Shown: positions 7,830 through 16,358 of the stretch, piece by piece
Numbering within the stretch: the first letter of the stretch is position 1
Layout: every line of letters starts with the position of its first letter
Assembly: GCF_000565285.1 (NCBI RefSeq)
Contig: NZ_APVL01000017.1
Coordinates: forward strand, 1-64,000
Source of the DNA: Cytobacillus firmus DS1
GTDB taxonomy: Bacteria; Bacillota; Bacilli; Bacillales; Cytobacillaceae
Direction of reading: 5' to 3'
Length of the DNA: 64,000 nt
Translations under genes and position numbers: made by a program
Notes under the pieces: generated by a model
What the model saw: the letters and a program-made list of their open reading frames with translations, nothing else
Databases searched by the model: none
Told to the model about the DNA's origin: nothing

Positions 7830-7862
7830 AAGGACTGTCCGTTTAAAAGGGCAGTCCTTTAT
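7830..7862 (+). terminator. Terminator of metP-metS
   Basis: AAGGACTGTCC pairs with GGGCAGTCCTTT and T-rich sequence follows. It also sits at the 3' end of the convergent lytH gene. Confidence 0.8.
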
Positions 7863-7868
7863 TTATAT

Positions 7869-8861
7869 TTATTTTTTCCTTGCTTTAATCCGATCCTGTC
7901 TTTCCCATAACCTTAAGTGTGGATATGGATCATAAGACCACTCAGTATAGCCATTGTCTTTGTAGATGCCATAATGGAGATGTGGCGGGAATTTGCCTGA
8001 TGTACCCGGAGGCCCATATCCGGAGCTTCCTACTCCGCCTATCATCATGCCGGGCTCAACGATTTGCCCAACCCTGAGGTCCTTTGCAAACCCGCTTAAG
8101 TGAGCAAAATAATGGTAATTGTTATTAATATCACGGATGCCAATTCTCCATCCTCCATATTTGTTCCAGCCCTTCATTTCCACTATTCCATAAGAGGTTG
8201 CACGGACTGGTACCCCGTAATCAGCAAAAATATCGGTTCCCTCATGAATCCTTCTTCCGCCCCAGCCCCTTGCGTCACCCCATGTATTTCGATAGCTGTA
8301 ATTACTCCTCAAGGGTACAGGGAAGGCATGGTCATCGAGATCAAGGCGGCCGAGCTGTTTGTAAATTTGGGCTTTGCCGATGATAATGCCAACGGTTTTA
8401 TCGCGCTTATAATAATTCCACAATCCAATTTTTAAATTATCATGATCTGTACCATAGGAGAGAAGGAAATTTGCAAAGGAATGAAGAACATCTTCATCAC
8501 TTTTCAAGCTGGCTTTACCGTCCCCGTCCCCGTCAAATCCTATTCCATTGAAAAATTGAATGGATGCAGGGTTTTCATCAGAAGGATCTGGATTCAAAAT
8601 TCCCGCCCATTCTTCAGGTTTGAAATAGATTCCTGTAATGCCTTCAGCTTTGGGAATGTCCCTTCTTGACTGCCGGACATTCCTTTCATACTGGTCAATC
8701 CCCGCAAGGTAATACCAGGGAATGTTCGTAACAGCCTCAACTCTTTTATATAAGGCCATTCTTTGTTTATATATATCAGCTGCATTTTCTTGAGCACTGA
8801 CTGTACATAAGGAAATCAGAAAAAACGATAAGACAGCAGCAGCGGTAAATATAATCCGCAC
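7869..8861 (-). CDS. lytH: M23 family cell-wall endopeptidase LytH (YunA)
   Basis: A 330-residue secreted peptidase. It has an N-terminal signal peptide (about residues 1-23), a middle domain, and a C-terminal LytM/M23 domain with zinc-ligand motifs HEGTD and HLHYG. In B. subtilis LytH is an L-Ala-D-Glu endopeptidase made late in the mother cell that shapes the spore cortex. Synteny (next to lipA and in the yunB region) supports the assignment. The GTG at 8861 follows GGGAGGATTTCC and gives a proper signal peptide. The longer frame upstream lacks both features. Confidence 0.9.
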   Translation of the reverse strand: MRIIFTAAAVLSFFLISLCTVSAQENAADIYKQRMALYKRVEAVTNIPWYYLAGIDQYERNVRQSRRDIPKAEGITGIYFKPEEWAGILNPDPSDENPASIQFFNGIGFDGDGDGKASLKSDEDVLHSFANFLLSYGTDHDNLKIGLWNYYKRDKTVGIIIGKAQIYKQLGRLDLDDHAFPVPLRSNYSYRNTWGDARGWGGRRIHEGTDIFADYGVPVRATSYGIVEMKGWNKYGGWRIGIRDINNNYHYFAHLSGFAKDLRVGQIVEPGMMIGGVGSSGYGPPGTSGKFPPHLHYGIYKDNGYTEWSYDPYPHLRLWERQDRIKARKK

Positions 8862-9076
8862 GGAAATCCTCCCTTCTGTGATGGTCTGCTTATATAGTTT
8901 GTGATGAATGGATAATTTAATAAATATCAATTAATGGTAATACCAGAATCTTCGGCTTGTCCTCTTCAATTCATTATGATAAAGTGGCATCAGGTGAAGC
9001 CTAATCAGCTTAGTCGGAATGTTTAAGACTGGCTTTTTTAATGGGCAGGAATGTATAAATTCTGAAGTCAGAAAAC

Positions 9077-9148
9077 TGTCTAGCTCAAGCAGCATAACCC
9101 CTTTGAAGTTTTTGCAGGGGCGGACAAGGGCGCTTGCGCTTTTCTTTA
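9077..9148 (+). repeat. Family B repeat, short copy B3, ahead of lipA
   Basis: About 70 bp with the family B ends (CTGTCTAGCTCAAGCAGC at the left, GGGCGCTTGCGCTTTTC at the right) but with almost no internal palindrome. It ends about 30 bases before the lipA start, so it lies in or next to the lipA leader. Confidence 0.75.
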
Positions 9149-9177
9149 CGTCTAGCTTCAGACTAAGGAGTGGGAAA

Positions 9178-10095
9178 ATGAGCAAGAAAGAAGAGTATTT
9201 ACGCAAGCCGGAATGGCTGAAAATAAAGTTGAACACAAATGAAAATTATACTGGCCTAAAAAAAATGATGAGGGAAAAGAACCTGCACACTGTATGTGAA
9301 GAAGCTAAGTGCCCCAATATTCATGAATGCTGGGCAGTAAGAAGAACTGCTACGTTTATGATTCTTGGCGATGTTTGTACGCGTGCCTGCCGTTTCTGTG
9401 CCGTCAAAACGGGCCTGCCGACTGAATTGGATCTTCAGGAGCCGGAACGCGTGGCTGATTCCGTGGCTCTTATGAACTTAAAACATGCTGTTGTAACAGC
9501 CGTAGCAAGAGATGATCTAAAGGACGGAGGTGCTGCTGTATTCGCAGAAACAGTACGTGCCATCAGAAGAAAAAGTCCGTTCACTACGATTGAAGTATTG
9601 CCTTCCGACATGGGCGGTGTTTATGAAAACCTTAAAACACTTATGGATGCCCGTCCCGATATACTTAATCATAACATTGAAACTGTTGAGCGTTTGACTC
9701 CAAGAGTAAGAGCACGTGCGAAATATAAGCGTTCTCTTGAATTTTTAAAGCGTGCTAAAGAAATGCAGCCGGATATCCCTACAAAATCCAGCCTGATGAT
9801 CGGGCTTGGTGAAACGAAAGAGGAAATCATTGCGGTAATGGATGATCTGCGTGCTCATGATGTTGACATTATGACAATAGGGCAGTACCTGCAGCCATCC
9901 AAGAAACATATTAAAGTGCTGAAATATTATTCGCCTGAAGAATTCCAGGAGCTGAAGGACATTGCAATGAGCAAAGGATTCAGCCATTGTGAAGCAGGTC
10001 CTCTTGTCAGATCTTCCTACCATGCTGATGAGCAGGTAAATGCAGCAGCTAAACAAAAGCAGATTTTGGGAGAAAAGGAAATTCAGCAAGCATAA
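9178..10095 (+). CDS. lipA: Lipoyl synthase
   Basis: A 305-residue radical-SAM enzyme that inserts two sulfur atoms into the octanoyl group on lipoyl domains (GcvH or E2 subunits). The auxiliary cluster motif C40-x4-C45-x5-C51 and the radical-SAM motif C67-x3-C71-x2-C74 are present, with the RSSYHA segment at the C-terminus supplying the serine ligand of the auxiliary cluster. Length is typical. The ATG at 9178 follows AAGGAGTGGGAAA. The frame continues upstream into repeat B3, which is not coding. It lies next to lytH and yutC as in B. subtilis, and a terminator follows. Confidence 0.97.
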   Translation: MSKKEEYLRKPEWLKIKLNTNENYTGLKKMMREKNLHTVCEEAKCPNIHECWAVRRTATFMILGDVCTRACRFCAVKTGLPTELDLQEPERVADSVALMNLKHAVVTAVARDDLKDGGAAVFAETVRAIRRKSPFTTIEVLPSDMGGVYENLKTLMDARPDILNHNIETVERLTPRVRARAKYKRSLEFLKRAKEMQPDIPTKSSLMIGLGETKEEIIAVMDDLRAHDVDIMTIGQYLQPSKKHIKVLKYYSPEEFQELKDIAMSKGFSHCEAGPLVRSSYHADEQVNAAAKQKQILGEKEIQQA

Positions 10096-10100
10096 AGTAA

Positions 10101-10136
10101 AGAGGTCCAGCGACATCGCTGGACTCTCTTTTTTTT
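10101..10136 (+). terminator. Terminator of lipA
   Basis: AGAGGTCCAGCGA pairs with TCGCTGGACTCTCT and is followed by eight T. Confidence 0.9.
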
Positions 10137-10165
10137 GCAGTATAGGAAGAGTCCCCCTCAAAAGG

Positions 10166-10852
10166 TTAACGATTCCCAGCTCTTCTGGCAGCTTCTCCAA
10201 GGTCATCTTTATCCATGTCATCGTTTCTTTCGCCTTGCATTTCACCGTTTTCATTTTCACTTTCGCTCATTTTTTCTCCTTGAGGAGATTTAAGCATTTG
10301 TTTGATTAATTGGTTGATGCCATTTTCAGCATTACGTCCGTCTGAATCAACTGTTGCATAGTTTTCAACATTTTTCCTTAACGATGTGTCATCACTCACA
10401 TAGACATGATACCACCTCGGAACCACTGACATGGCCATCTTCTTAACCTGATCAGCTGTCTGGCTGCGATTTTTTGTATCAGTGTTGTATACAATGAGGA
10501 CCTCTTCGTCTGTCACAAGAGTTGAAATATCATCCACATTCGGAATTTCTGTGCAGTATTTGCCGATAATATCAGCAACCTGTTCACGGTCAATGGCAGC
10601 ATAGTGGTCCGCTGAAACATTGTCTCCCATAATTGGGCTTTTTTGGTGACGTACATATCCGAAGTCTTCACCGATATTGTTTCTGCCGTTTCTTCCGTTG
10701 CCCATATTTCTATTGTATAATTCAGCACGCTGGTCATTTACATTTATGGTGTGACCAGTTTCTTCATAGATATCTTCTTTTGCTGCATTATTTTGGCAGG
10801 CAGTCAGTGCAGCCATGCTGCTGATGCCAAGAATGATTAGTGATTTCTTCAC
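10166..10852 (-). CDS. yutC: YhcN/YlaJ-family sporulation lipoprotein (YutC-like)
   Basis: A lipoprotein of 228 residues with a signal sequence and a lipobox ending in Cys (AALTACQNN). The body matches the YhcN/YlaJ spore-lipoprotein family. The C-terminal tail is rich in Glu, Asp, Asn and Arg. Family members sit in the spore membranes; their job is not known. The position between lipA and yutD equals yutC in B. subtilis. I prefer the GTG at 10852, spaced from GAGGGGGTG; another GTG at 10861 overlaps that site. Confidence 0.82.
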   Translation of the reverse strand: MKKSLIILGISSMAALTACQNNAAKEDIYEETGHTINVNDQRAELYNRNMGNGRNGRNNIGEDFGYVRHQKSPIMGDNVSADHYAAIDREQVADIIGKYCTEIPNVDDISTLVTDEEVLIVYNTDTKNRSQTADQVKKMAMSVVPRWYHVYVSDDTSLRKNVENYATVDSDGRNAENGINQLIKQMLKSPQGEKMSESENENGEMQGERNDDMDKDDLGEAARRAGNR

Positions 10853-11019
10853 TATAAACACCCCCTCATTTATAGAATTGCCACGGCTGAATTTTTTTCT
10901 CTTAGTAATTGATGGTGAATAAGTTATAATTTAAATAAGACAAATTATTGGTTTGTTTTCTTATCATGTTATTTCCAATATAATACTGTTACATATGCTC
11001 TTAAAATGAGGTGAAAAAA

Positions 11020-11295
11020 TTGGTTTGCATTAATAATATCTGTTATGAATTGATCGAGGAAGAACGGAATGGTTTTAATGAGGAAGCATTTCGGGGGAGA
11101 TACAGCGAAATTTTATCCAGATATGACTATATTGTCGGGGACTGGGGATATGGACAGCTTCGTCTCCGCGGTTTTTTCGATGATCAGAGCCAGAAGGCTT
11201 CATTTGATACAAAAATCAGCACACTTACAGAATACCTTTACGAGTTCTGTAATTTTGGCTGTGCCTATTTTGTTGTGAAAAAAGTTAAGAGCTAA
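11020..11295 (+). CDS. yutD: YutD family protein (DUF1027)
   Basis: A small soluble protein of 91 residues matching YutD of Firmicutes in sequence (GFNEEAFRGRYSEILSRYDYI and WGYGQLRLRGF segments) and position. Function is unknown. GAGGTG at 11008-11013, spaced six bases, supports the TTG at 11020. The GTG at 11011 has no ribosome-binding site. A TATAAT at 10979-10984 may be its -10 box. It converges on the next gene. Confidence 0.85.
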   Translation: MVCINNICYELIEEERNGFNEEAFRGRYSEILSRYDYIVGDWGYGQLRLRGFFDDQSQKASFDTKISTLTEYLYEFCNFGCAYFVVKKVKS

Positions 11296-11379
11296 AAAGG
11301 GCAGGGGAAACCCGGCCCTTTTATAAAAAATTCAATTGCTGCCCATGGTATCCATGTGAATAGTGCGTATGCGCTTTGC

Positions 11380-11667
11380 TTAAGTCTCTGTGTATGGCGG
11401 TTCTTCGTTTTTATCTGGGTCGTCATGCGGAGGGTGCGCCCCTGGCATTTGCCGCGGCAAGTTTTGGTGAAGGGACTTGAACTCATAGTTAAAGGCGCTG
11501 TAATAGCGCTGGCCCTCTCGCCATGGAGTGCTTTTATTCTCTACCGGTTCATCCGCATTTCTGGGAGCGCCATACGCACCTTCAGGCAAGTCCTCGGGAA
11601 TAAGGAAATTCCTTTGTGTTTCCACATTTGAGAAATCGGTGTATGTGCGTCTTTCTTTATCGTCCAT
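11380..11667 (-). CDS. Small hydrophilic conserved protein of unknown function
   Basis: A 95-residue, proline-, aspartate- and glutamate-rich protein beginning MDDKERRTYTDFSNVETQ. It has no membrane segment, signal or cysteine pair, and I do not recognise a family with confidence. AAGGAGTGAAGGC stands before the ATG, a strong ribosome-binding site that makes it a real gene. It lies between the convergent yutD and a co-directional DUF3055 gene, a spot where Bacillaceae carry small yut-region genes. Confidence 0.7.
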   Translation of the reverse strand: MDDKERRTYTDFSNVETQRNFLIPEDLPEGAYGAPRNADEPVENKSTPWREGQRYYSAFNYEFKSLHQNLPRQMPGAHPPHDDPDKNEEPPYTET

Positions 11668-11769
11668 GCCTTCACTCCTTAAGAAGTTATATGAAGCAGG
11701 GTCTTTAAAGAAGAAAAAGAAGAACCCACCAAAATAGGTTCCCCTTTAGTATCTGTTTATTATCGTATA

Positions 11770-12036
11770 TTAAACGATTTCCATCAGAAATGATTTAAGG
11801 TCCTCAGCATCTTCCTCAGAAAGCTGAAATACATGCTCAAGATAGCCTTCTTCCTTTAAGTCATCTTCTCCAATGATGGCAAAGCGGCTTCCCTGGATAT
11901 CAAGGACCAATTGTTTGCCGTAATAGCGATCAGAACGAACGATAGCTAAATCAAATCGCTGGTTTTCCCCCATAAAGCTGACAAATCTGGTTTTTGTATC
12001 TTCAAGATCATCATATAAGAAAAAGCGTTCTGCCAA
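11770..12036 (-). CDS. DUF3055 (SAV0927-like) family protein
   Basis: An acidic soluble protein of 88 residues. Segments TKTRFVSFMGENQRFDLAI and YGKQLVLDIQ are typical of the DUF3055 family of Bacillales, whose role is unknown. The TTG at 12036 follows TAAGGAGTGTTATA; a GTG three codons earlier overlaps that site. Repeat A2 begins about 20 bases upstream, so its promoter must lie in or beyond the repeat. Confidence 0.78.
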   Translation of the reverse strand: MAERFFLYDDLEDTKTRFVSFMGENQRFDLAIVRSDRYYGKQLVLDIQGSRFAIIGEDDLKEEGYLEHVFQLSEEDAEDLKSFLMEIV

Positions 12037-12056
12037 ATATAACACTCCTTAGTTGT

Positions 12057-12212
12057 TTTATCGCAGTCTAACGGGCAGTAAGCCCCCCTTTCAGACTCAG
12101 AGGAATCAAAGGAGGATAAGTGGGAATCAAACTGCCCGTAAAGGCCCGATTGGTTCAACTAACAATCAGTGGGGGATGAGGAAAACCCCCACTGATTGAA
12201 GTTTCACTTTAT
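12057..12212 (+). repeat. Family A element, compact 156-bp copy (A2)
   Basis: TTTAT at 12057-12061 and again at 12208-12212 bound the copy. It keeps the left-end hairpin (CGGGCAGT... with ...AACTGCCCG) and the right-end hairpin (CAATCAGTGGGGG with CCCCCACTGATTG) but lacks the two middle stems of copies A3 and A4. It has no coding capacity. The stretch from here to the next gene at 12415 holds only AT-rich leader sequence. Confidence 0.85.
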
Positions 12213-12414
12213 ATACCGATTATAGCATGTCCTATTAAGGTTTATCCCCCCAGAGCTGAAATAACTCATTGTGATCCCATTGAAGGTATTGGAAACTTTA
12301 TATACAATATAGAGGTATAGAGAACTTTAGGATTTCGGGTAGCTGTGGATGACACGGATGCAGGCGGATTCTTTAATCAGAAGCCTGAAATCTTCATAGG
12401 AGGAACGAAGCGTT

Positions 12415-12855
12415 ATGTATTTCGTAGACAGGGAAAAGATTGAAGACACACTCAGTTATCTGGGACAGCAAATCTCCCTTTTTGAAGAAGTGAAAGAGTG
12501 GACATCCCCTATTGAAAAGGCAGCATTGGAACGGATTGCCCAAATTATGATCGAAGCGATTCTTGATATTGGGAATACGATGATAGACGGTTTTATTATG
12601 AGGGATCCAGGCAGCTACGATGATATCGTGGATATTCTTGACGATGAAAAAGTAATCAGCAAAGAAATGAGCGAGAGCTTTAAACAATTCATTACATATC
12701 GTAAAATGCTCGTCCAAAACTACACAGATGTCAATCATGAAGGGCTAAAAGCAGCGATAAGCAGACATATGCCCATGATTAAAGAGTTTCCGGGCCGGGT
12801 CAGAGAGTATTTGATCAATGAGCTCGGACCAGTTTCTGCATTTAAGCCTCAATAA
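12415..12855 (+). CDS. yutE: YutE, HepT-like/DUF86 HEPN-domain protein
   Basis: A 146-residue, all-helical DUF86 protein at the yutE position. HepT toxins of this fold carry an RX4HXY ribonuclease motif; here the corresponding stretch is RKMLVQNY, with Gln replacing His, and no MntA-type nucleotidyltransferase partner lies nearby. It is therefore unlikely to act as a classical toxin. AGGAGG stands upstream of the ATG at 12415. A small terminator follows at 12854-12879. Confidence 0.85.
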   Translation: MYFVDREKIEDTLSYLGQQISLFEEVKEWTSPIEKAALERIAQIMIEAILDIGNTMIDGFIMRDPGSYDDIVDILDDEKVISKEMSESFKQFITYRKMLVQNYTDVNHEGLKAAISRHMPMIKEFPGRVREYLINELGPVSAFKPQ

Positions 12856-12879
12856 GGATCGGAGAAGTCCGATCTTTTT
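12854..12879 (+). terminator. Terminator after yutE
   Basis: AAGGATCGGA pairs with TCCGATCTTTTT. Confidence 0.75.
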
Positions 12880-12917
12880 CTCTATGGCAGATTAGTCTTA
12901 AATAAAGAGAAGGGCTG

Positions 12918-13553
12918 GTGAATCTCATGCATATTGGAGAAAACTCCACAAGAGATATGATTCTGAGGTTAATCAAAACAGAGGGAAAACAATCCATACT
13001 GGAAATGGCCCAGAAGTTAGGAATATCCGAAATGGCCGTCAGAAAGCATATTCAGGTCCTTGAAAAGGGTGGATTTATAATATCCTCAATCCAGAGGCAA
13101 ACAAAAGGGCGCCCTTCCAAGCTTTATCAGCTAACAGCAAAAGGAGAAGATCTGTTTCCGAAAAAATACAAGCAGCTAAGTGTTGAATTATTAACTGAAC
13201 TAAAAAGCATGGGACAGGGGCATTTAATTACTGAGTTGTTTTCCAGGAGGAAAAGCCGCCTCATACAGCAGTATGAGTTTCAGACAGCGGGGAAATCTTT
13301 CTCCGAAAAGCTTCAAATTCTGGAGGAACTCCTGCTTTTTGAAGGCTTTATGCCGGAAGTTCGTATTGAGGAAGGTCAGGTTCATCTCAAAGAATTCAAT
13401 TGCCCATATATGGAAACGGCAGAAGAATTTAAACAAATCTGCAGATCTGAAAAGGAATTTATCAAGGATTTCCTTTCTGCAGATAAAGTTGATGTCAAAT
13501 CCTGCATGGCTGCCGGTGATGGATGCTGTCATTATATAATAGATCAAGATTAA
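12918..13553 (+). CDS. HTH transcriptional regulator with a C-terminal cysteine cluster (SufR-like)
   Basis: A 211-residue protein with an N-terminal winged helix (about residues 10-75, GISEMAVRKHIQVLEKGGFI) of the ArsR/DeoR-like type. The C-terminal half has cysteines spaced C-x12-C-x20-C-x6-CC (from FNCPY to GCCHYI). The first pair matches the spacing of SufR, which binds an Fe-S cluster, but the later spacing differs, so a metal or Fe-S sensor role is only inferred. The GTG at 12918 or the ATG at 12927 may start it. It sits between yutE and yutF, in a window with several Fe-S assembly genes. Confidence 0.75.
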   Translation: MNLMHIGENSTRDMILRLIKTEGKQSILEMAQKLGISEMAVRKHIQVLEKGGFIISSIQRQTKGRPSKLYQLTAKGEDLFPKKYKQLSVELLTELKSMGQGHLITELFSRRKSRLIQQYEFQTAGKSFSEKLQILEELLLFEGFMPEVRIEEGQVHLKEFNCPYMETAEEFKQICRSEKEFIKDFLSADKVDVKSCMAAGDGCCHYIIDQD

Positions 13554-13555
13554 GC

Positions 13556-13583
13556 ACGGGCTCCTGTTCAAGGAGTTTTTTTT
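13556..13583 (+). terminator. Terminator of the SufR-like regulator
   Basis: GGGCTCCTG and CAAGGAGT form a short stem followed by a long T run. Confidence 0.75.
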
Positions 13584-13718
13584 TCGGGAATTACTGCATC
13601 ACCTGCAATCGTGAAAAATTGCACAATTCACCGCATTCCTTTAAGATAGCTTTTATGGGCGATAGCTCAATTGAAAAATAGGGATATTAAAAGCATAAAT
13701 CATTTGGGAGTGATGGCT

Positions 13719-14486
13719 GTGAAAAAATATAAAGGATATTTAATCGATTTAGATGGCACCATGTATCGCGGGACTGAGCTGATCAGTGAGGCAGCTGATT
13801 TTGTTAATAAGCTGCGGGAATTGGATTTGCCATATTTGTTTGTGACGAATAATTCCTCTAGAACACCAGCCCAGGTGGCGGAAAAGCTTGTGAAGTTTGG
13901 AATCCCTGCCGAAGAGGCTCAGGTTTTTACAACGAGCATGGCCACCGCTAACTACATATATGAACAGCAAAAAGATGCTTCTGTATATGTGATCGGAGAG
14001 GAAGGAATACGGGAAGCGCTGGCTGAAAAGGGGCTAAGCTTTGCTGAGGAGCATGCAGACTTCGTTGTGGCAGGGATTGACCGCTCAATTAACTATGAAA
14101 AGCTATCCATCGCCTGTCTGGCTGTCCGGAATGGAGCAGTATTCATTTCCACAAATGGTGACATTGCCATTCCAACAGAAAGAGGTTTGCTGCCGGGTAA
14201 TGGGTCACTAACCTCTGTCATCACAGTATCGACACAAACACAGCCTGTATTTATTGGAAAGCCGGAATCGATTATCATGGAGCAGGCTTTAAAGGTGCTG
14301 GGAACAGCTAAGGAAGAAACCCTGATGGTTGGAGATAACTATGATACGGATATTTTAGCAGGAATGAATGCAGGTATGGACACCTTGCTTGTCCATACGG
14401 GTGTAACAACGAAGGAATTATTAAAGGGCTATGAGAGACAGCCGGACTTTGTACTCGAATCATTAGCGGATTGGGATTTCAAATAG
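13719..14486 (+). CDS. yutF: HAD-IIA family phosphatase YutF (NagD-like)
   Basis: A soluble hydrolase of 255 residues, close to the B. subtilis YutF length. HAD motif I is DLDGTMYRG at the N-terminus (nucleophile Asp), motif II is in FVTNNSS, and motif IV is in MVGDNYDTDI. The class IIA cap and these motifs suggest hydrolysis of sugar phosphates or nucleotides; the substrate is unknown. GGGAGTG with seven-base spacing favours the GTG at 13719; an ATG at 13713 overlaps the ribosome-binding site. Confidence 0.9.
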   Translation: MKKYKGYLIDLDGTMYRGTELISEAADFVNKLRELDLPYLFVTNNSSRTPAQVAEKLVKFGIPAEEAQVFTTSMATANYIYEQQKDASVYVIGEEGIREALAEKGLSFAEEHADFVVAGIDRSINYEKLSIACLAVRNGAVFISTNGDIAIPTERGLLPGNGSLTSVITVSTQTQPVFIGKPESIIMEQALKVLGTAKEETLMVGDNYDTDILAGMNAGMDTLLVHTGVTTKELLKGYERQPDFVLESLADWDFK

Positions 14487-14520
14487 AAAAAGGATGGAGA
14501 AAACTCTCCATCCTTTTTCT
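14485..14520. terminator. Bidirectional terminator between yutF and yutG
   Basis: AGAAAAAGGATGGAGA pairs perfectly with TCTCCATCCTTTTTCT, with A and T runs on both sides. Confidence 0.9.
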
Positions 14521-15022
14521 ATTCCACATTTTCAGCACTATGTGCAAGCCTGCTCGAAGCGGCTGCGGCGATAGCTCCTACAATATCATCAAGAAAGGTA
14601 TGGCATCTGCCTGAACTCTTATCGTTCAGATCCTTCAGAATGCCCGGCTTCAATTTATCGATATACCCGAAATTAGTAAATCCGATGGAACCATACACGT
14701 TTACAATGGATAAGGCCAATACTTCATCCGCACCGTATAATCCTTCATCTGTAGCGATAATCGATTGCAGCGGCTCCAGGAGTTTCTTTTCCTCGGCCAG
14801 CATATCAAGCTGTATTCCTGTCAAAATGGCATTTTGCACTTCTCTTTTTGATAAGACACGCTCAACATTATGAATGCAATCCTTCATCTGCAAATCGGGG
14901 TGATATTTCTCCTGAAGGAAGAACACCAAATCGGCTATATCCTGTATTTCAACCCCTCTTTCATGTAGCCATTTACGTGCTGTCTGCTCTGTAAGATTAA
15001 CTGCTTTTTTTTCTTCATTCAT
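14519..15022 (-). CDS. yutG: YutG, PgpA-like phosphatidylglycerophosphatase family protein
   Basis: A 167-residue soluble member of the PgpA family. Conserved stretches include DEVLALSIVNVYGSIGFTNFG and KPGILKDLND, with TFLDDIVGAIAAAA near the C-terminus. PgpA enzymes remove phosphate from phosphatidylglycerophosphate. Gram-positive YutG is soluble, so its real substrate is uncertain. The ATG at 15022 is placed six bases after AAGGTG; the GTG nine bases before it lies within that site. It is convergent with yutF. The 250 bases upstream hold nothing recognisable. Confidence 0.85.
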   Translation of the reverse strand: MNEEKKAVNLTEQTARKWLHERGVEIQDIADLVFFLQEKYHPDLQMKDCIHNVERVLSKREVQNAILTGIQLDMLAEEKKLLEPLQSIIATDEGLYGADEVLALSIVNVYGSIGFTNFGYIDKLKPGILKDLNDKSSGRCHTFLDDIVGAIAAAASSRLAHSAENVE

Positions 15023-15278
15023 TGGCTTCACCTTTTCTGGTTAATAAATGATTGCGGTAAGTACATCAGGTCTTTAGTGACCTGTGCAGTTCACTTTTAG
15101 ATTCTTTCCACTATGTATATACCCTTTTTTTATCAAATATGCCCACTGCCGCTGAAACGGAAAAAATTCATTTTCTATATCATTTCCATGGTACACAGTC
15201 TTATCCAAGAAAACAACAAGTTTTAAAGTATTCTATCATATATATTCCTTAAGGATCTCTACAAAATGAGGTGGTTTA

Positions 15279-16286
15279 ATGTTTAGAAAGCTTTTGAAAG
15301 AACAATTTGGCATAGAAGCAGAAGATACAATCAGAATCGGAAAATATGACGCGTGCCGTAAGCAGGGCTATCTATATTTGCTTGTGCCTGCGGGACATAC
15401 AGATGAAGAAGAGCTTGATGAGCTGGACCGAATGGCAGAACATCTTTCCAATAACGGAGATAGAAATATAAGCACTTTTTTGAAAACGAAGGAAGGCAAG
15501 CAGTCCATTGACTGGAATGATAGCCGCTTTTGCATTTTAGTTAATCGGCATACCCTGAGCAGGAAGCAGAGTCAGTTTGGCCGGAAGCTGGCAAAGTTCC
15601 ATTACAGAGGCAGGAGCATTTCTTTTCCTGTGAAAAAAACGAGCCGAATCGGGCAATGGAAACAGCTTTGGGAACAGAGGCTTGACCAAATGGAAAAGGT
15701 GTGGAATGAGATGCTTTTCCAGAAACCCGAAAATGATTTTGAGAGAATGTTTTTAGAGTCGTTTCCATACTATATGGGTCTTGCTGAAAACTCAATACAG
15801 TATCTTGTGGATACAGAGCTTGATGATGAACCCGGAATGGCAGACAGTGGAACTGTTTGTCATATTAGACTGACATCTGCCACCTGGGGAGACAGTTATT
15901 ATATGAAAAATCCATTTGATTGGGTATTTGACCACCCGTCGAGAGATTTGGCGGAATGGACACGGGAAAAATACTTCTATAATATCAAAACGTATCAGCC
16001 GGAACTCCGCCAATTTTTATCGGAATATCAAAGTGTAGGAGGATTATCCTCTTTTTCATGGCGGTTATACTACGCCCGTCTATTGTTTCCCCTCCATTAT
16101 TTTGAAACAGTAGAAAATTATTATGGCGCCGATTCTGAACAGCAGAAGCTGGTGCTTCAGGAGCGTCTGCAGAAGTATCTCTGGCAGTCTGATGACCATG
16201 AGCGTTTTCTGGGCGTTTTTTTTGAATTTGCCGAAGTTCCGATCAAAAAACTAAGGATTCCTCTGGTGAATTGGATTAAGAGCTGA
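15279..16286 (+). CDS. yutH: Spore coat protein YutH
   Basis: A 335-residue protein of the CotS/YutH group, which has a distant aminoglycoside-phosphotransferase-like fold. In B. subtilis YutH is a spore-coat-associated protein made in the mother cell. Its position between yutG and the threonine operon fits yutH. GAGGTGGTTTA stands before the ATG. The predicted protein is soluble, and kinase activity is doubtful since I cannot identify a convincing HxD-type catalytic loop. Confidence 0.82.
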   Translation: MFRKLLKEQFGIEAEDTIRIGKYDACRKQGYLYLLVPAGHTDEEELDELDRMAEHLSNNGDRNISTFLKTKEGKQSIDWNDSRFCILVNRHTLSRKQSQFGRKLAKFHYRGRSISFPVKKTSRIGQWKQLWEQRLDQMEKVWNEMLFQKPENDFERMFLESFPYYMGLAENSIQYLVDTELDDEPGMADSGTVCHIRLTSATWGDSYYMKNPFDWVFDHPSRDLAEWTREKYFYNIKTYQPELRQFLSEYQSVGGLSSFSWRLYYARLLFPLHYFETVENYYGADSEQQKLVLQERLQKYLWQSDDHERFLGVFFEFAEVPIKKLRIPLVNWIKS

Positions 16287-16358
16287 AAAAAGGCAGGGAA
16301 TTCCCTCCTTCTTAGCGAAAGGAAAAGTAAGCTGAGAATGTGAAAAGGGGATATTTCA

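Noticed and set aside
9019-9177. Upstream extension of lipA
   Set aside because: It runs through repeat B3, whereas the ATG at 9178 has a strong ribosome-binding site and gives the standard LipA N-terminus.
12140-12165. Copy A2 as an inversion product of the middle stem of family A
   Set aside because: The apparent reverse-complement match (TTCAACTAA) is mostly explained by the ordinary ACTAACAATCAG segment, leaving only four informative bases.
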